The translations under genes and the position numbers were made by a program. Source: Echinicola strongylocentroti (GTDB taxonomy: Bacteria > Bacteroidota > Bacteroidia > Cytophagales > Cyclobacteriaceae). From it: a stretch of 64,000 bases of DNA. The notes beneath the pieces were generated by a model. That model saw nothing but the letters and a program-made list of their open reading frames with translations, did no database searches and was not told where the DNA came from. The stretch is taken from contig NZ_CP030041.1 of NCBI RefSeq assembly GCF_003260975.1, positions 1,463,001 to 1,527,000 of the forward strand, given 5' to 3'. This document shows, piece after piece, positions 18,693-27,190 of the stretch (position 1 is its first letter; the number at the start of each line of letters is the position of its first letter).

Positions 18693-20408
18693 ATGAAAAG
18701 ACACTTCATAAAATATCTTTTGCCCCTAGCATTTCTTCTGGTCGCAGGAAGCATTTATGGCCAAACAAATGGCAATGAAGCCCATGGCCCTACCACTTGG
18801 AATGTAAAAGAACACCAGGCCAAAGGTGACGGCTTTACAGATGATACCGAAGCTATCCAAGCCACCATTCGCTTGGCCAACCCCGGAGATACGGTATGGA
18901 TCCCTGAAGGCACTTATGTGGTCAAAACACTTGGATTACGATCCGGAGTCCACATTAAGGCTGACGGTCTTTTAAAACAACAGCTAGACAGCACAGAGGA
19001 GTTTACTACAAAGCGTCAAAACTCTTCCGCGCCTCTTTTTAGGGGTAAGAATGTGGCTGGTATTTCCCTTGCCATTCGTGCCCAAGCCCTCCATGAGGCG
19101 ATTTACCTCAGCGGGAGTCAAAACATCTCCATCATCCACTCCCTACTCTCAGGAGACAGCACAAAAGTCCGTTCTTTTGCAGGGGTTCTATTGTACAAGT
19201 GCAAGAACGTCACCGTCAGACAATCGGAAGTGCGTAACTTTGGAACTGACCGAATTTACACCGACCATTACCAACCCGGAACAGGCATTCGGATTCTGGA
19301 AAGCCAAAATATCTCCATCATAAAATCCAGTATTTGTTATAATGGTGAAAATGGCGTCTTTATCCACAGCAGCCCTGATGTCCAAGTTCTCAACTCCACT
19401 ATCAGCCACAATGGTATGAGCGGAATCCAGGTAGCCTTTGGCACCAGCGGAGTTGAAAAAAACTATCTTTTCGAAAACAACATCCTACATCACAATGCCG
19501 GTGATGCGGTCGATATCAACAACAGGGCTCCTAAGGGGCCTCTCGACATCCATGCCGTCATCAAGGACAATGACAGTAAAGAAAATGGTTTTGTGGACGG
19601 AAAGTCCACTCCCGATGGCTCTGGAATAGCTACTTTGGTCAATGTATCCAATGTGGAAGTCCTGAACAATGAAGCCAAAGGGAACAACCGTCCGGCTGTC
19701 TATGCAGAAGATTGTGGGGAAATATTCCTACAGGGCAATGTGGCTGACAATCAAGTGGAACTCGTGGGCGGGCTAGATCATCTCACCATGCTCGCCAATG
19801 TCTTTGCCAATGTCACGTTCATTAAAAACGTCCACGCAAAATACATCTGCATGGAAAACAACCAACTAGGCACACTGTACCTCCCCAACGACATCACTGT
19901 CAACACCCTTTTGCTCAACAAAAACGAACTGACCAATTCAGTTATAAACATCAACTTATCCGGAAACATCCAGCTGACAGGTAACCGCATCCTCAATGAA
20001 GGGAAGGATCCGGCCTTGCTGTTGGTAAAAGCCGACGCTATCAGATTGGAAGACAACTATCTCTCCAGCGGCCGATCTCCGGCCATCACCATACATAGCT
20101 CTGCTAAAAACGTGCTCATTCAAAACAACACCATCCAAGCTGCCAACACCTGCATCATCGATAACGGTTCTCCTGGCCTGCAAATCAAAGGCAACAAACT
20201 TACTGCGGCCGAATCAGGCAGCCATTACTTCACCCTAAGGAGCAAAAACCCAAAAGATCTACAGCTTACCGGAAACGAACATACTGGCATGGATGACCAC
20301 ACTGTCGTGCTTATGGAAGGAAAAGGAACAGCAAAAATGGACGCCGAAAAAATCATCAAAGGCACCACAGATTTTGGTCAGGTAAAAGTGGCCAAAAGTA
20401 ACCTTTAA
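18693..20408 (+). CDS. Secreted right-handed beta-helix protein (pectate lyase-3-like), exopolysaccharide-associated
   Basis: 571 residues. A clear signal peptide (YLLPLAFLLVAGSIYGQ) is followed by the motif of pectate lyase-3 domains (NVKEHQAKGDGFTDDTEAIQATI). A long run of short repeated coils with I-x-N and N-x-I-x-x-N patterns follows (about residues 130-530), typical of parallel beta-helix lyases, epimerases and acetylases. It sits inside the glycosyltransferase operon and is exported. It may therefore trim, epimerise or bind the polymer in the periplasm or at the surface, as AlgG/AlgL-like proteins do for alginate. No catalytic residues could be assigned, so a structural or binding role remains possible. 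Confidence 0.8.
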   Translation: MKRHFIKYLLPLAFLLVAGSIYGQTNGNEAHGPTTWNVKEHQAKGDGFTDDTEAIQATIRLANPGDTVWIPEGTYVVKTLGLRSGVHIKADGLLKQQLDSTEEFTTKRQNSSAPLFRGKNVAGISLAIRAQALHEAIYLSGSQNISIIHSLLSGDSTKVRSFAGVLLYKCKNVTVRQSEVRNFGTDRIYTDHYQPGTGIRILESQNISIIKSSICYNGENGVFIHSSPDVQVLNSTISHNGMSGIQVAFGTSGVEKNYLFENNILHHNAGDAVDINNRAPKGPLDIHAVIKDNDSKENGFVDGKSTPDGSGIATLVNVSNVEVLNNEAKGNNRPAVYAEDCGEIFLQGNVADNQVELVGGLDHLTMLANVFANVTFIKNVHAKYICMENNQLGTLYLPNDITVNTLLLNKNELTNSVININLSGNIQLTGNRILNEGKDPALLLVKADAIRLEDNYLSSGRSPAITIHSSAKNVLIQNNTIQAANTCIIDNGSPGLQIKGNKLTAAESGSHYFTLRSKNPKDLQLTGNEHTGMDDHTVVLMEGKGTAKMDAEKIIKGTTDFGQVKVAKSNL

Positions 20409-20417
20409 AAGTAGCAA

Positions 20418-21338
20418 ATGATGAAGATCAACCTTTTTATCCCCACACTCAATGCAGGGGCAAAGTGGAACCAAACCTTAGCGAAAATTGCGGAACAAAC
20501 AGCCGTATTTCACCGTAAGATCTTGATCGATTCTGGATCTACAGATGGCACGCTACAAGCCCCCTTACTGGATGATTGGGAAGTGATGGCCATAGATAAA
20601 AAGGATTTTGACCACGGGGGCACCCGACAAATGGCCGTAGAAAAGTTCAATGATGCAGATATTTTTATCTTCTTGACCCAAGATGCCATCCCTGCAGACA
20701 AACACGCTCTCTCCATTCTAGTGGCCTCATTGGAAAACAATGCTGAATTGGGAATGGCCTATGGCCGTCAACTCCCACATTTAGGTGCCAAAACCCTAGA
20801 GGCACATGCGCGACTCTTCAACTACCCTGCACAAAGCGAAGTCCGTAGCTTAAAAGACCATGAACAATACGGTATCAAAACCATATCCTGCTCCAATTCC
20901 TTTGCCGCTTACCGAAAAGTGGCCTTTGAAGAGGCTGGTGGATTCCCAAAAGGATTGATCTTGGGAGAGGATGCTTATATCGCAGGCAAAATGTTACTGA
21001 AAGGCTGGAAGATGGCCTATATCGCCAATGCTTGTGTTCATCATTCACACGATTACACTGTTAAGGAGGAATTCAAGCGCTATTTTGATATTGGCGTCTT
21101 CCATGCTAAAAGTAAGTGGATTTTTGAGCACTACGGGCGTGCCGAAGGTCGCGGTTTTCAATATTTACAGTCTGAACTGACCTACGCCTCAAAAAACAAT
21201 CCCCTAGCCCTTCCAAAGTCCATAGCGTCACTTTTCGCCAAATGGACCGGGTACAAAATAGGCCTGAACCACAAGAAGTTACCAACTTCTTTTAACAAAT
21301 TTTTATCCATGCACAAGCACTTTTGGCATTCCACATAG
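20418..21338 (+). CDS. Family 2 glycosyltransferase, rhamnosyltransferase-like
   Basis: 306 residues. N-terminal INLFIPTLNAGAKWNQTLAKI, then LIDSGSTDGT, then the FDHGGTRQMAVE and IFLTQDAIP segments, a combination typical of the rhamnosyltransferase branch of GT2. The base region is GGFPKGLILGEDAYIAGKML. It starts 10 bp after the beta-helix gene, so it belongs to the same operon. The start is one of two adjacent ATGs (20418 or 20421). Rhamnose as donor is suggested only by family resemblance; no dTDP-rhamnose genes lie in this window. Confidence 0.85.
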   Translation: MMKINLFIPTLNAGAKWNQTLAKIAEQTAVFHRKILIDSGSTDGTLQAPLLDDWEVMAIDKKDFDHGGTRQMAVEKFNDADIFIFLTQDAIPADKHALSILVASLENNAELGMAYGRQLPHLGAKTLEAHARLFNYPAQSEVRSLKDHEQYGIKTISCSNSFAAYRKVAFEEAGGFPKGLILGEDAYIAGKMLLKGWKMAYIANACVHHSHDYTVKEEFKRYFDIGVFHAKSKWIFEHYGRAEGRGFQYLQSELTYASKNNPLALPKSIASLFAKWTGYKIGLNHKKLPTSFNKFLSMHKHFWHST

Positions 21339-21475
21339 TGAGTAAGGCTTCCACAGGCAAAACCCACATTAACGGTATTTAACTGCATTTTAAGGCTGAT
21401 TTCAAGGTATTTCTCACTTGGCATATATGTTGGCTTATGTTAGTCAGGTTTATTAACTGACTTAACATAAAAAAA

Positions 21476-22195
21476 ATGGCTAATCATAATCAAGAAATAA
21501 TCTATAACAGGGCAATGACCACTACGGCGACCGTCCCAGACTTATTCACACTTTCGGATCTCATCACCAGGGATCGTATACACAACGGAATATTGAACAT
21601 GCAAGTGGACAGCACCACGAAAGTGCTGAAAAGGATGTTTGACGTTCTATTTTCCGCTTTTGTATTACTACTTGGAGCGCCGGTGTACCTGGCGCTGATG
21701 GCCATCACCAAAGCCACTTCTAAAGGCCCAATATTCTATAAACAAGAGCGCATTGGCGAAAACGGTAGACCGTTTGACATCTACAAATTCAGGAGTATGT
21801 ATACCGATGCAGAGAAAAATGGACCACAACTCACGAGTGGCAACGACCCAAGGATAACCCCATGGGGAAACTTCATGAGAAAAACCCACTTAGACGAGAT
21901 CCCACAGTTTTACAACGTGCTAAAAGGGGATATGTCCATCGTTGGCCCTAGACCTGAGCGAGAACACTTTATCAACCAGATCGTAAGTGTCTCCCCAAGT
22001 TATAAAAAACTCCAAGGCATCAAACCAGGAATTACCTCTATCGGTCAGGTATACTATGGCTATGCCGAAACCGTACAGGAAATGGTAGAACGAATGAAAT
22101 ATGACTTGCTCTACCTAACCGGTGTCAACTTAAAGACCGATATCTTCATCATTTACCAAACGGTGAAAGTCATGGTCAATGGCAAAGGCCAGTAA
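21476..22195 (+). CDS. Initiating sugar-phosphate transferase (bacterial sugar transferase family)
   Basis: 239 residues of the small, single-membrane-anchor type. After a ~50-residue leader comes KRMFDVLFSAFVLLLGAPVYL (membrane re-entrant helix). The hallmark blocks follow: QERIGENGRPFDIYKFRSM, KTHLDEIPQFYNVLKGDMSIVG and PRPE. These enzymes move a sugar-1-phosphate onto undecaprenyl phosphate and so start repeat-unit synthesis. It is the last gene of the + strand assembly operon, separated from the previous gene by 137 bp that contain the inverted repeat GTCAG..CTGAC. Which sugar it transfers is unknown; HexNAc-1-P would fit the precursor genes downstream. An alternative start is at 21515. 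Confidence 0.92.
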   Translation: MANHNQEIIYNRAMTTTATVPDLFTLSDLITRDRIHNGILNMQVDSTTKVLKRMFDVLFSAFVLLLGAPVYLALMAITKATSKGPIFYKQERIGENGRPFDIYKFRSMYTDAEKNGPQLTSGNDPRITPWGNFMRKTHLDEIPQFYNVLKGDMSIVGPRPEREHFINQIVSVSPSYKKLQGIKPGITSIGQVYYGYAETVQEMVERMKYDLLYLTGVNLKTDIFIIYQTVKVMVNGKGQ

Positions 22196-22233
22196 TTGTG
22201 AAAACCAACTAAACCATAAATAGACCACAGCCT

Positions 22234-22338
22234 AACCGAGTCACTGGACTTTTGGATATTCCCACTTCTCCCACAATCCATAATCGCTAATAATTGTTTG
22301 AAAGGGGAAATCAAAGAGAAAAGTGGCTCGGTTTTTTT
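22234..22338 (+). terminator. Possible terminator of the exopolysaccharide assembly operon (long loop)
   Basis: AACCGAGTCACT (22234-22245) pairs with AGTGGCTCGGTT (22322-22333) with one G-U pair, followed by a T run (22332-22338). The ~76-base loop is unusually long, so this is tentative. The T run also forms the start of the adjoining MITE-like repeat. Confidence 0.4.
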
Positions 22339-22440
22339 AAACCCGATTTATACATTAGCCTATCTATTTCGACCTGATCCATCGCGGAGGACGCTCACAC
22401 CTCCAAACTAACTGTCTTTTTCACTTTCAGCCTTCAGCGA
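22337..22440 (+). repeat. MITE-like repeat family A, copy 2 (3' truncated)
   Basis: Starts TTTAAACCCGATTTATACATTAGCC, split here as TTTAAACCCG and CATTAGCCTATCT. It contains the family's ACACCTCCAAACTAACTG block and ends near CACTTTCAGCC without the second terminus. It runs into the tandem array that follows. Confidence 0.65.
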
Positions 22441-22465
22441 TAATGAGGATTATTGATTACCGCAT

Positions 22466-23713
22466 TTTCCCCTACTGTGACCTATGTGACTATGTTGTTA
22501 CACATAAATCAAGTTCCAAAACATAACAGTCGTACGTGGTATTGAGTTAAAAACTCAATTTTATCTGGTTCCGCAGCACAGCTGTCGGAACAACCGTTGC
22601 GTTTATGACTTACTTATTTTGGCCACAAAGTCTCGAAGTCACAAAGGGGTGGTGAATAGTGATGTGTCGTGTACTTGGCCGGGCCTATTATTTTCCAAAA
22701 CTACTTAGTGTCTTGGTGCCTTAGTGGCTTGCTATTGATCCAGCAAAAACAGTGAAGGTACCGACAGGATGACTAAATACACATCCCCCTACTGTGACCT
22801 ATGTGACTATGTTGTTACACATAAATCAAGCTCAAAACGTAACAGTCGTACGTGGTATTGAGTTAAAAACTCAAATTTATCTGGTTCCGCAGCATAGCTG
22901 TCGGAACAACCGGTGCGTTTATGGCTTACTTATTTTTGCCACAAAGTCTCGAAGTCACAAAGGGGTAGTGAATAGTGATGTGTCGCGTACTTGGCCTGGC
23001 CTATTACTTACCAAAACTACTTAGTGTCTTGGTGCCTTAGTGGCTTGCTATTGATCCACCAAAAACAGTGAAGGTACCGACAGGATGAATAGATGCATCC
23101 CCCCTACTGTGACCTATGTGACTATGTTGTTACACATAAATCAAGCTCAAAACATAACAGTTGTACGTGGTATTGAGTTAAAAACTCAAATTTACCTAGT
23201 TCCGCAGCACAGCTGTCGGAACAACCGTTGCGTTTATGACTTACTTATTTTGGCCACAAAGTCTCGAAGTCACAAAGGGGTGGTGAATAGTGATGTGTCG
23301 CGTACTTGGCCGGGCCTATTATTTTCCAAAACTACTTAGTGTCTTGGTGCCTTAGTGGCTTGCTATTGATCCAGCAAAAACAGTGAAGGTACCGACAGGA
23401 TGAATAGATGCATCCCCCCTACTGTGACCTATGTGACTATGTTGTTACACATAAATCAAGCTCAAAACATAACAGTTGTACGTGGTATTGAGTTAAAAAC
23501 TCAATTTTATCTGGTTCCGCAGCACAGCTGTCGGAACAACCGTTGCGTTTATGACTTACTTTTTTTGGCCACAAAGTCTCGAAGTCACAAAGGGGTAGTG
23601 AATAGTGATGTGTCGCGTACTTGGCCTGGCCTATTACTTTCCAAAACACTTAGTGTCTTGGTGCCTTAGTGGCTTGCTATTGATCCACCAAAAACAGTGA
23701 AGGCACCGACAGA
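22466..23713 (+). repeat. Tandem array of a ~315-bp repeat, left array (four copies)
   Basis: Copies begin with CCTACTGTGACC at 22471, 22789, 23103 and 23418 (spacing 318, 314 and 315 bp) and are nearly identical by eye. Each unit contains three inverted repeats: TATGTG..CACATA, TGAGTTAAAAACTCA, and GTTCCG..CGGAAC around CAGCTG. It also contains the short motifs CCACAAAGTC..AAGTCACAAAG and CTTAGTGTCTTGGTGCCTTAG. An open frame of 76-89 codons recurs in copies 2-4, but the unit looks non-coding. The array ends 20 bp before the stop codon of the dehydrogenase gene. The same unit recurs in inverted orientation at 35498-36495. Confidence 0.92.
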
Positions 23714-23733
23714 CTGGTTACCTGAATCTCCCC

Positions 23734-25053
23734 TTATAGTCGAGCATCGACCAAGGTTTTATCCAACATGCCCTTGACATCGTACACCACCTGTTTATCG
23801 GACTTTTGGATAGTCCATGCTTTAAATTCCTTATGGGCAACGGCCAAAATAATCGCCGAATATTCGGAAAGGTCAGGCTGTTTCTCAGAACTCAGTACAT
23901 TGATTTTGTATTCATGGGCCACTTCTTCTGAGTTTGCCCATGGATCATAAACGTCCACATTAATGTCAAAATTTCTCAGCTCTTGGTAAATATCAATTAC
24001 TCTCGTATTGCGGACATCTGGGCAGTCTTCCTTGAAGGTAAAGCCTAGGATCAGCACCTTTGATTCCATCACCTTGAGGTCTTTTCTCATCATGTGCTTG
24101 ATCACTTCGGTAGCTACGTGCTTGCCCATAGAGTCATTCAGCCTTCTTCCCGCTAGGATAATTTCAGGGTGATAGCCTACTTCTTGTGCCTTTTGGGCCA
24201 AGTAAAAAGGATCTACACTGATGCAGTGGCCGCCTACCAAACCGGGACGAAAGGGGAGGAAGTTCCACTTAGTACCAGCCGCTTCAAGTACCTCCTGCGT
24301 ATCGATATCCAAGAGATTGAAGATTTTGGAGAGCTCATTCACAAAAGCAATATTGATATCCCGCTGGGAATTCTCAATGACCTTGGCAGCTTCAGCCACT
24401 TTAATAGAGGTAGCCTTGAAGGTCCCCGCCGTTATCACCGACTTGTAAAGATCATCAATAAAATCAGCTGCTTCGGGACAACTCCCTGAGGTTACCTTCA
24501 GTATCTTGGACACCGTATGTTCTTTGTCACCCGGATTGATCCGCTCTGGAGAATACCCTACAAAAAAGTCCTGATTGAACGTTAAACCAGAACCACTCTC
24601 CAGCACCGGTACGCATTCCTCCTCGGTGACGCCTGGATACACTGTTGATTCATACACGACCACATCTCCTTTTTTCAGCACCTTGCTGATAGATTCCGAG
24701 GCTTTGAGCATAGGTGTCAATACAGGCCTATTGTGCTTGTCTGTAGGTGTAGGCACGGTAACTACATAAACATTACTATCTGCAATATCCCGGGGGTCTG
24801 ATGTGGGGTAAAAGCCGCCCTTTTTCTGATCTAAATAACTTTTGGAAGTCTCCAACACCGACTGCAACAGTTCATCCTCCACCTCCAGCGTATGGTCAAT
24901 TCCTTGGGAAAGCTGACTTACACGGGAAGAGGAAATATCGAACCCGACAACAGGGTATTTTTTAGCAAACTCTACCGCCAGAGGTAGGCCAACATAGCCC
25001 AAACCAATAACGGAAATCTTAGCGTCTTCAAGAGGAAAAAGTAGTGTATTCAT
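23734..25053 (-). CDS. tviB: UDP-N-acetyl-hexosamine 6-dehydrogenase, TviB/WbpO type
   Basis: 439 residues of the UDP-sugar dehydrogenase family. The Rossmann motif GLGYVG is at 17-22, VTVPTPTDKHNRP at about 99-110, YSPERINPGDKEH at about 167-179, and the catalytic Cys277 lies in GLVGGHCISVDPFYL. Long stretches match what I know of Vi-antigen TviB (VYESTVYPGVTEEECVP, WNFLPFRPGLVGGHC), favouring UDP-GlcNAc/UDP-GalNAc oxidation to the uronic acid over UDP-glucose oxidation. It is the last gene of the minus-strand precursor set, 235 bp after cysQ, and the repeat array starts just past its stop. Together with the epimerase at 27191 it should make UDP-GalNAcA. Confidence 0.9.
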   Translation of the reverse strand: MNTLLFPLEDAKISVIGLGYVGLPLAVEFAKKYPVVGFDISSSRVSQLSQGIDHTLEVEDELLQSVLETSKSYLDQKKGGFYPTSDPRDIADSNVYVVTVPTPTDKHNRPVLTPMLKASESISKVLKKGDVVVYESTVYPGVTEEECVPVLESGSGLTFNQDFFVGYSPERINPGDKEHTVSKILKVTSGSCPEAADFIDDLYKSVITAGTFKATSIKVAEAAKVIENSQRDINIAFVNELSKIFNLLDIDTQEVLEAAGTKWNFLPFRPGLVGGHCISVDPFYLAQKAQEVGYHPEIILAGRRLNDSMGKHVATEVIKHMMRKDLKVMESKVLILGFTFKEDCPDVRNTRVIDIYQELRNFDINVDVYDPWANSEEVAHEYKINVLSSEKQPDLSEYSAIILAVAHKEFKAWTIQKSDKQVVYDVKGMLDKTLVDARL

Positions 25054-25231
25054 GAGTAGTATTAATTATAAAGTAATTAGTATCAAATTTAATTTATCGT
25101 AATAAAATAAGGTTGGCCACAAAGATAACAGTACAAGGCTGTATTTACATCACATCCTTCCAGAATAGTTCCGCTGCGGGTAATTCAACCCGGAGTTTAT
25201 TACTATTTTTCCAAAATGCGGATAAACGAGG

Positions 25232-25260
25232 AAAGGTGCAACCATTTTGGCTGCACCTCT
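25232..25260 (-). terminator. Terminator-like hairpin after cysQ
   Basis: AGGTGCAACCA (25234-25244) and TGGCTGCACCT (25248-25258) form an 11-bp stem with one G-U pair and a 3-base loop. It lies 30 bp past the cysQ stop on the minus strand. The following T run is weak (TTTCCTC), so it may attenuate rather than fully stop transcription into the dehydrogenase gene. Confidence 0.5.
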
Positions 25261-25288
25261 TCCTAATTGGCCAAAGGAAACCGCATGG

Positions 25289-26074
25289 CTAGAGGTCATC
25301 CGCTACCAAAGACTGTATGCTTACAATGAACCAAGGGTTCAAGAGATCCTCTTTATTATAAACCAATGGAACTCCTTTTTTGGCCTGTAAAACTTGTCCT
25401 CCCATGGCCAATACGACTCCATGTGCTGCTGCAGTGTCCCATTCCATCGTCGGGGCAAAACGGGGATAAATCTGGGCTTTGTCTTCTGCCACGAGCATGA
25501 ATTTTAAGGAACTCCCCATGCTGATGATTTCAGCACCTGGATACTTTTCCATAAAAGCCTTGGTTTCTGGACTCTGATGTGAAAGGCTAACGACCAAGGT
25601 CTTCACTTCCTCCTTCTCGGGAGGAGTCAGTTGGAACGGCGTCTCTTCTTTCTCCTGTTTCCAAGCGCCCTCGAGCGCATTGCCCCAATACATCCACTCC
25701 AGTACGGGAGCATATACTACACCGAGCACTGGACTGCCCTTATGTATCAAGGCAATATTGACCGTAAATTCTCCACTTTTTTTTATAAACTCTTTGGTTC
25801 CGTCCAAGGGATCCACCATCCAGAAATAGTCCCATTCCTTTCGAGTCTCATAGGGAATATCATTCCCTTCTTCGGACAGGACAGGTAACCCTGTTTCCTT
25901 CAAGATATCTATGATAGCATCATGCCCTGCTTTGTCGGCTTTGGTCAAGGGGGAGTCATCTTTTTTATATTCGACACCAAAATCTGCCGAATGGTAAATC
26001 CTCATGATCTCATCCCCCGCTGCCTTTGAAGCCTTGACAGCTGTACTGGTTAGCTCTTTAAGATTGATTTGCAT
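25289..26074 (-). CDS. cysQ: 3'(2'),5'-bisphosphate nucleotidase CysQ
   Basis: 261 residues with the inositol monophosphatase-fold metal sites: VLSEEGNDI, DPLDGTKEFIKKSGEFTVNIALI (DPxDGTxxF motif) and MEWDTAAAHGVVLAMGG (WDxAA motif). CysQ removes phosphate from 3'-phosphoadenosine 5'-phosphate, the by-product of PAPS-dependent sulfation or sulfate reduction, and acts in the cytoplasm with Mg2+. Here it lies between mannose-1-phosphate guanylyltransferase (82 bp upstream) and the dehydrogenase, not beside cysD/cysN/cysC. That placement hints at sulfation of the polysaccharide, but no sulfotransferase is visible in the window. Length is normal. Confidence 0.9.
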   Translation of the reverse strand: MQINLKELTSTAVKASKAAGDEIMRIYHSADFGVEYKKDDSPLTKADKAGHDAIIDILKETGLPVLSEEGNDIPYETRKEWDYFWMVDPLDGTKEFIKKSGEFTVNIALIHKGSPVLGVVYAPVLEWMYWGNALEGAWKQEKEETPFQLTPPEKEEVKTLVVSLSHQSPETKAFMEKYPGAEIISMGSSLKFMLVAEDKAQIYPRFAPTMEWDTAAAHGVVLAMGGQVLQAKKGVPLVYNKEDLLNPWFIVSIQSLVADDL

Positions 26075-26100
26075 GGCACTCCTCCTAATTTAGTGTCATT

Positions 26101-26157
26101 TAACCCGGTTTATGCATTGGTAATCGTAATAGATAGGCTAATGCATATTCTGGGTTT
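26101..26157 (-). repeat. MITE-like repeat family A, copy 3 (termini only)
   Basis: A 57-bp remnant with both termini (TAACCCGGTTTATGCATTGG and AATGCATATTCTGGGTTTA) around an 11-18 bp middle. Its outer bases overlap the TAA stop codon of manC. Confidence 0.75.
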
Positions 26158-27154
26158 AATTAACCAAATCAGGTTTATTTTTCTCCAATTTTTCAAATAC
26201 CTTTTTTACCTCTTGGGCACTTTCCTTCTTTAGTACAAGGATAGCGTCTTTGGTCTGTACCAATATCGTGTTTTCAAGGCCAACAAATTCAGTATGAATA
26301 TCACTGCCGATGATCATATTACCTTGTTCATCTGCACTATAACCGTGTTGTTCCATGTATTCAAAAACCGACTCAAAGGACCCCATGTCCGACCACCCAA
26401 ATGACGAAGGCACTACTTTTATCTTTTGGGTCCGTTCCATCACGGCATAGTCCACCGAAATAGACGGGATCTTCATGGACAGTTCTCTATCCAAAAAACC
26501 ATTGTCAGCCGCTTTGATTGCTTCTTGGGATCGATGATATACTTCTGGCTCATATTGCTCCAGTTCAGTCAAGAATACCTGGGCCTTAAAACAAAACATT
26601 CCAGAATTCCACAGGAAATTGCCCTTTTCCAAAAAGAGTTTGGCCGTTTCCAAATCCGGTTTCTCACGAAAGCCTTTCACTTCCTCTCCCTTGGCTTCGA
26701 TATACCCAAAACCTGTCTCAGGCCTTGTGGGTTTCAGTCCAAAGGTGACAATCTGATCTTCTTTCGCCAAAGCGATAGCTCTTTCTACACTTTTGGAATA
26801 AGCTTCTCCAGAAGTAATCAGGTGGTCCGAGGGAGTCACAAACAACACATCCTCTGGATCACAACTCAACGCCGCAAAGGCAATGGCGGCGGCCGTATTT
26901 CTGGGGCAAGCCTCGATTACCTCTGCATAATCGGTTATCCCCAAGTCATTCACGTCCTTTCTGGACAATTCATAATTGGCTTTATTGCCCACGATCATGA
27001 GCTGGTCACAAAGACCTGAATTTCGTTCTACGGTCTTTTGAAATAGTGTTTTTTCTTCAAAAATTGGCAGGTATTGTTTTGGACAGCTTTTGCGAGAGAG
27101 CGGCCACAGTCTACTCCCTACTCCTCCAGACAATACGATATTTATTATTTTCAT
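26156..27154 (-). CDS. manC: Mannose-1-phosphate guanylyltransferase (GDP-mannose pyrophosphorylase)
   Basis: 332 residues. The nucleotidyltransferase signature SGGVGSRLWPLSRKSCPKQYL is at about 9-29, followed by EACPRNTAAAIAFAAL, VTPSDHLI, FREKPDLETAKLFL, NSGMFCFKA and SFGWSDMGSFESV. It makes GDP-mannose from mannose-1-phosphate and GTP, the donor for mannosyl (and, after conversion, fucosyl) residues. The protein ends near residue 330, so it lacks the C-terminal phosphomannose isomerase domain of bifunctional forms. It lies 36 bp after the epimerase gene in the minus-strand precursor operon. A MITE-like remnant overlaps its stop codon. Confidence 0.92.
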   Translation of the reverse strand: MKIINIVLSGGVGSRLWPLSRKSCPKQYLPIFEEKTLFQKTVERNSGLCDQLMIVGNKANYELSRKDVNDLGITDYAEVIEACPRNTAAAIAFAALSCDPEDVLFVTPSDHLITSGEAYSKSVERAIALAKEDQIVTFGLKPTRPETGFGYIEAKGEEVKGFREKPDLETAKLFLEKGNFLWNSGMFCFKAQVFLTELEQYEPEVYHRSQEAIKAADNGFLDRELSMKIPSISVDYAVMERTQKIKVVPSSFGWSDMGSFESVFEYMEQHGYSADEQGNMIIGSDIHTEFVGLENTILVQTKDAILVLKKESAQEVKKVFEKLEKNKPDLVN

Positions 27155-27190
27155 GGGATAATAAATCTAAGTTATAATTAAAAACCGTCA

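Noticed and set aside
22794..23669. Recurring 76-89 codon frames, nearly identical in successive array units.
   Set aside because: Identity comes from the repeat itself; the frames differ in length and pass through palindromes. No domain is recognisable and no ribosome site was seen.
22466..23713. Regularly spaced repeats considered as a CRISPR array.
   Set aside because: Units are ~315 bp with no unique spacers, and no cas genes are nearby.
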